Source: J095 sp964407935 | GTDB lineage: Bacteria > Chloroflexota > Anaerolineae > 4572-78 > J111 | Direction: 5' to 3' | DNA: 8,381 nt | NCBI GenBank assembly: GCA_964407935.1 | Contig: CAYOXS010000267.1 | Location: 1 to 8,381, forward strand | Shown here: one piece after another, positions 5,177-8,381 of the stretch | Layout of the letters: each line of letters starts with the position of its first letter | Position numbering within the stretch: the stretch's first letter is position 1 | The notes under the pieces: generated by a model | Databases searched by the model: none | Told to the model about the DNA's origin: nothing | Seen by the model: the letters and a program-made list of their open reading frames with translations, nothing else | Made by a program: the position numbers and the translations under genes

Positions 5177-6595
5177 AGTCTCGGCGCGGCGGGCCAGCGT
5201 TTGGCGCACGGCGGCAATATCGGCGGCGCTGGCCTGAGTCAATTTGTAATAGCACCAGCCGGCGGGGATAAAAAGAAGCTGAAATACGGCCAGTCCTACC
5301 ACGTAATTGAGTGGCGAGGCCAGATAGGGCGTCAGCGCATCGATGACGAAGCCGGTCAGGCCGCTGCCCAGCGCCGCGCCCAAACCAACGGCGATGGCCA
5401 AAAAACCAACCGCCGTGCCGCGATGTTCCGGCAAATTGACATCGGTTAAAATGGCGTTGCGGTTGGGAATATCGGCCGAGGCCAGCGCCCAGGCCAGCAG
5501 CGCCAGCACAAAGGCGGTCAACACCCACGGGTTGATGACGATGCTCGCCAGCGTGGCCAGCGCCACCGGCACAATCTCGCCCGCCGCCGGCAACGCCAGC
5601 CCGCGCAGCGGAATAAACAGCGCCGCAATCTGGAACGGCACCGAAGCGATGGTGCCGAGCATAGCCAGCCGCGCCCGCCCGCCGAGCTGCCGCCGCTGCC
5701 AGCGGTCGCCCAAAAAGCCGGCCAGCACGGTAAAATTGAAGCCGGTTTGCAGCAACAGCGACAACAAATTACCCGACATGGTGGCCACTTCAAGGCCGTA
5801 GCCCACCTGCTCTACCCGGGCAATGAACAGCCGGGGCAGCCACACCAGCGCGCCGTAGGCCACGGTGGCAAACAACGCCACCAGCATCAGCCACATATTG
5901 GAACGCCGGGTAATAATGGAGCGCACATCCACCCAGTGAATGCGGTAGTTGTACGTTTCGCCGGCGGCAAATACGCCGGCCAGTTCCGGCTCGGCCCGGC
6001 CGCGCGCCGGCTCAAAGGCAAACAGGTACAACCCCGCTGTTACCAGCCCGGCGCTGCCGATCACAAAAAAGGGCAGCGGCCAGTGGCTCGCGCCCAAAAA
6101 GCCGCCCAGCAGCACCCCCAGCCCGCCGCCGCCGCCCTGGGCCAACCCCCACAGGCTCATGGCCAAACCGCGCCGGGCCGGCGGCGTAAAATCGCTGACC
6201 AAGCTGAAGCTCACCGAGGCAATACAGCCAATGCCCACCGCGGTGAGCAACTGCCACAACAGAACCTGCGCGTAAGTTGCGGCCAATCCGGTCAGCAGCA
6301 TGGCGGTGCTCCAGATGAGCGTGCCGCCAATTAACAACCATTTGCGGCTGCTGCGGTCGCCCCAGTAGCCCCAACCAACCGCCGTGAGCGACAGCACCAA
6401 AATGGTCAGCGAGGTGATCAACCCCAGCGCCGACTCGGCCACGCCCAAATCACGGGCCATCACGGCGTACAGGGGCGGAAACGCGGCCCGGGCCATATTG
6501 TCCAGTGACGCAAGCACAATAAACACGACCACGGTGTAAAATTTGTGGGCGTCGCTGCCCCACCAGCGCGGCGGGTTTCGCAGTGAAATTTCCAT
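5150..6595 (-). CDS. MFS transporter (Spinster-like)
   Basis: This 481-residue inner-membrane protein has about twelve hydrophobic segments in the two-halves layout of the major facilitator superfamily. The loop after the second segment, GYWGDRSSRKWL (76-87), is a clear motif A, repeated in degenerate form as GFLGDRWQRRQ (293-303) in the second half. DFTPPARRG (135-143) followed by a glycine run (154-158) resembles the Spinster and related groups, where this region follows the fourth segment. The substrate is not evident. ATG 6595 was chosen because residues just after it (EISLRNPPRWW) lead into the first membrane helix; an upstream start at 6775 would add 60 residues that only repeat the overlapped hydrolase gene in another frame. 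It follows the peptidase gene by 16 bases, so they are probably co-transcribed. It could export or take up products handled by that enzyme; this is inference. Confidence 0.88.
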   Translation of the reverse strand: MEISLRNPPRWWGSDAHKFYTVVVFIVLASLDNMARAAFPPLYAVMARDLGVAESALGLITSLTILVLSLTAVGWGYWGDRSSRKWLLIGGTLIWSTAMLLTGLAATYAQVLLWQLLTAVGIGCIASVSFSLVSDFTPPARRGLAMSLWGLAQGGGGGLGVLLGGFLGASHWPLPFFVIGSAGLVTAGLYLFAFEPARGRAEPELAGVFAAGETYNYRIHWVDVRSIITRRSNMWLMLVALFATVAYGALVWLPRLFIARVEQVGYGLEVATMSGNLLSLLLQTGFNFTVLAGFLGDRWQRRQLGGRARLAMLGTIASVPFQIAALFIPLRGLALPAAGEIVPVALATLASIVINPWVLTAFVLALLAWALASADIPNRNAILTDVNLPEHRGTAVGFLAIAVGLGAALGSGLTGFVIDALTPYLASPLNYVVGLAVFQLLFIPAGWCYYKLTQASAADIAAVRQTLARRAETFSNGQPRL

Positions 6596-6611
6596 CAATC
6601 TGACTCGGGGT

Positions 6612-8138
6612 TCAATATTCCAACGGCTCGTCGGGCAGCACAAAATCGATGGCCGGCAGTTGGGCCACGCAGCCGCCAGCGGGCGCGGCGGCCGGGTTGG
6701 CCAAAAACTCAGCCAGCAGTTCATCGGGGCAGCCGGTAGTGGAAGTGACCGAATGGCCAAAACCGGACAGTTCAAACAGGTAAGCGTGGCTCAACGTTTT
6801 GGCGGCGGCGCGGCCCCAATCGGGCGGGGTGATGGGGTCGAACTGGCCCGTTAAAATCAGGGTCGGCACATCGCTGGCCACCGGCTCATTTTCCCGCGGG
6901 TCGGCTTTGCCGGCGCTCCAAATGTGGCAAAGTTCAAACATTCCGGCCGTGGTGCCCTGCAACAACGGCTGGAGCGATGGCGGAATTTGGGTGGCGAGCA
7001 TGGTTTCAATGGCCGGCTCATCGCTAAAAGCGTATTCATCGTGGCAGATCACCGAATTGTACATGCCCTCGCTGTCGCTGCGGTCCGGCTCGGCGCCATC
7101 AACGGGCGGTTCTTCCAGGTAGGCAAAGGCTTCGTCAAAAACAAAGTTGTAAGTGGTAAAATCGCTGTTCGCCACTTCGGCGATGGTGCGGGGCAGGTAA
7201 GGGATGAGGTAATCCAAATACAGGGCCTCGATAAGCGTGTCGGCCAGGTCGTCGCCGTAAAACGCGCCGGTGTCAAATTGGCCGGGCTGGTCGTTCCAGG
7301 CGGTCACTGTGTCAAAAAAGAGGGATTCCAGGTTGGGGTAGGCGGCGGCGCAATCGGGGGTGGCGGCGCAGGTGGCAAACAGCAGGCGCAGCGCCCGCAC
7401 GTGAGCCAGCGCGCTGTCGGCGGCAAAATCCACCGCCGGCGGAAAGGGCGAATCGAGCACCACGCTGCGCAGGCCGTCCGGGTGATCGCGCATTACCGCC
7501 AGCGCCAGCCGGGTGCCGTACGACACGCCCAGCAAATTGACCTGCGAGTAGCCCAACGCCCGGCGCAACGCGGCGATGTCGGCGGCGTTTTCGGCGGTAT
7601 TGTAGGCGGCTAAATCGATGCCTTCCGCCCGCAGCCGGCGTCGGCAGGCCGCGTCGGGGTTGGCCAGCGACTCGTCAAAATATTCCGGGCAGTCCAGCGA
7701 CGGCCGGGAGTAACCGGTGCCGCGCTGATCGATGAAAATCACATCCCGGTTTTGGTGGAAGGGATAAGTACGCCAGCCGTCGATGTCGCTGCTGAGGCTG
7801 ACCAGGGCGCTGCCCCCCGGCCCGCCTTCCAAATAGATGACCGGGTCCGGCAGGGCGGGCGGTTCGGCGGCGCGCAAAACGGCCACGGCCAGTTCGATGG
7901 TTGGCGAGTCGGCCCGGCTGCGGTTTTCCGGCACGGTCAGCCAGCCGCAATCGATGCGGGCGTCGCTGTCGATGGGGTCAAAGGGGCAGTCTGCCGGGCG
8001 AAAGGCCGGCACCTCGGCCGGCAGGGTTGGTGTGACTGGCGGCTCGGTGGGCGCGGGGTTGGCGGGGACAAGCTGGCCCAGCCCGCAGCCGAGCAAAATG
8101 GCGGTTGAAAGGATGACCGGAAGCAGGGCATTACGCAT
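6612..8138 (-). CDS. Exported alpha/beta-hydrolase lipoprotein, TAP-like peptidase
   Basis: This 508-residue protein belongs to the alpha/beta-hydrolase family of tripeptidyl aminopeptidases (TAP-like C-terminal domain), which release short peptides or act on small amide and ester substrates outside the membrane. A signal peptide with a lipobox LLGC places the lipid-modified cysteine at C18, followed by a Pro/Thr-rich tether (about 25-45). EGGPGGS (104-110) is the oxyanion-hole loop. GVSYG (204-208) carries nucleophile S206, GQFDPITPP (431-439) gives D434, and SGFGHS (458-463) gives H462, so the triad is complete. Several cysteines (51, 64, 150, 165, 257, 263, 365, 404, 470, 490) suggest disulfides, consistent with an extracytoplasmic location. 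Length is typical of the family. No strong ribosome-binding site precedes the ATG. The upstream region has a perfect inverted repeat that may regulate it. It is first in a gene series continuing into the transporter. Confidence 0.9.
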   Translation of the reverse strand: MRNALLPVILSTAILLGCGLGQLVPANPAPTEPPVTPTLPAEVPAFRPADCPFDPIDSDARIDCGWLTVPENRSRADSPTIELAVAVLRAAEPPALPDPVIYLEGGPGGSALVSLSSDIDGWRTYPFHQNRDVIFIDQRGTGYSRPSLDCPEYFDESLANPDAACRRRLRAEGIDLAAYNTAENAADIAALRRALGYSQVNLLGVSYGTRLALAVMRDHPDGLRSVVLDSPFPPAVDFAADSALAHVRALRLLFATCAATPDCAAAYPNLESLFFDTVTAWNDQPGQFDTGAFYGDDLADTLIEALYLDYLIPYLPRTIAEVANSDFTTYNFVFDEAFAYLEEPPVDGAEPDRSDSEGMYNSVICHDEYAFSDEPAIETMLATQIPPSLQPLLQGTTAGMFELCHIWSAGKADPRENEPVASDVPTLILTGQFDPITPPDWGRAAAKTLSHAYLFELSGFGHSVTSTTGCPDELLAEFLANPAAAPAGGCVAQLPAIDFVLPDEPLEY

Positions 8139-8150
8139 AATGGCAGGTAG

Positions 8151-8162
8151 AGTAGCACTACT
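8151..8162. repeat. Small inverted repeat before the peptidase gene
   Basis: AGTAG (8151-8155) and CTACT (8158-8162) flank two bases. The site is 12 bases upstream of the peptidase start codon, beside the larger 8165-8204 palindrome. It could be part of an operator or an RNA stem masking the start region. Confidence 0.35.
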
Positions 8163-8164
8163 TT

Positions 8165-8204
8165 TGGCTGGGGTAAAATCCGGGGAGCGATTTTACCCCA
8201 GCCA
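8165..8204. promoter_or_regulatory. Perfect 16-bp inverted repeat upstream of the peptidase gene
   Basis: TGGCTGGGGTAAAATC (8165-8180) and its exact reverse complement (8189-8204) flank an 8-base spacer. The near edge is 26 bases upstream of the peptidase ATG at 8138. No run of T follows on either strand in the right place for an intrinsic terminator, although four T's border one side. It may be an operator, an mRNA leader hairpin or a mobile palindromic repeat. Each arm contains TAAAAT, a -10-like string. Confidence 0.6.
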
Positions 8205-8227
8205 GAATGAAAATTACACTTTTTGTA

Positions 8228-8265
8228 CCCCTCCCCCCAACCCCCTCCCCAAATTGGGGAGGGGG
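8228..8265. repeat. REP-like GC palindrome with G-quadruplex motif
   Basis: The plus strand has C-runs of 4, 6, 5 and 4 (8228-8250) separated by T, AA and T. The minus strand therefore has four G-runs with loops of 1, 2 and 1, a textbook quadruplex-forming motif. The second half, CCCCCTCCCCAA (8241-8252), pairs perfectly with 8254-8265 around one base. This CCCC-TCCCC...GGGGA-GGGG layout resembles dispersed palindromic repeats common between genes in many bacterial genomes. Confidence 0.65.
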
Positions 8266-8346
8266 AGATTTGATTGAGTTTGTGCTTTTTTGTGGCCAAT
8301 CCCCCCAAAATAACCAACAAAAAATATAGTTACCCCCACAACCACC

Positions 8347-8379
8347 GGGGGGGTATGGGGGGCGGGGGGGGGGGGGGGG
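8347..8379 (+). repeat. G-rich tract ending in poly-G at the window edge
   Basis: Runs of 7, 6 and 16 G's, separated by TAT and C, fill the last bases of the window. The 16-G run is at 8364-8379. A homopolymer of this kind at an edge may be an assembly or sequencing artefact of a contig end, or a genuine low-complexity tract. Confidence 0.6.
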
Positions 8380-8381
8380 TA

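Noticed and set aside
5747..6334. 195-codon plus-strand frame opposite the MFS gene
   Set aside because: Gln/His/Pro/Ala-rich shadow typical of the complement of a membrane-protein gene; no start signals.
6596..6775. N-terminal 60-residue extension of the MFS protein
   Set aside because: It lies almost wholly inside the end of the peptidase gene in another frame and has no transporter-like sequence; ATG 6595 leads into the first membrane segment.
7937..8320. 127-codon minus-strand frame upstream of and overlapping the peptidase gene
   Set aside because: Its N-terminal part translates the REP-like palindrome (SPSPIWGGGWGEG), a well-known false peptide, and the rest overlaps the peptidase signal sequence in another frame.

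Overview
The window is GC-rich, densely coded bacterial DNA with short AT-rich intergenic gaps. Gene content and style fit an environmental Chloroflexota-like bacterium: a RuBisCO-like protein, a PfkA-type kinase, a lipoprotein peptidase, and heptamer and GC-palindrome repeats between genes. This placement is inference; no rRNA or lineage marker is present.

Layout: (1) Positions 1-257 are a divergent control region. It has two well-formed sigma-70-type promoters facing away from each other; the leftward one would serve a gene whose start codon lies at the left edge. (2) On the plus strand, a DeoR-family repressor (258-1031) and a PfkA-family sugar-phosphate kinase (1044-2000) form a two-gene operon. 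After a 248-base repeat-rich gap comes a RuBisCO-like protein (RLP, form IV; 2249-3667). An exact 17-base element, with inverted-repeat partners, lies in front of both the repressor and the RLP. (3) On the minus strand, read from the right, are a TAP-like alpha/beta-hydrolase lipoprotein (8138-6612), an MFS transporter (6595-5150), a DNA methyltransferase (5140-4313) and a probable PD-(D/E)XK restriction endonuclease (4316-3669). Gaps are 16 and 9 bases, then an ATGA overlap. The endonuclease and RLP genes meet tail to tail with one base between stop codons. (4) Positions 8139-8381 are non-coding: a perfect 16-bp inverted repeat, a REP-like GC palindrome with a four-run G-quadruplex motif, and a terminal poly-G tract.

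Working model: DeoR regulator, PFK-like kinase and RLP may form a small sugar- or sugar-acid-phosphate pathway. The kinase would make a phosphorylated substrate, and the RLP would carry out enolisation, isomerisation or (de)carboxylation on it, under control of the DeoR protein. RLPs are known in methionine salvage (MtnW) and in apionate/isoapionate catabolism, but this RLP cannot be assigned to a characterised group by reading alone. It keeps the lysine and acidic metal ligands of the RuBisCO active site and lacks other residues needed for CO2 fixation. The minus-strand genes look like a separate unit: an exported peptidase with a transporter, plus a compact type II restriction-modification pair that may have its own leaderless promoter.
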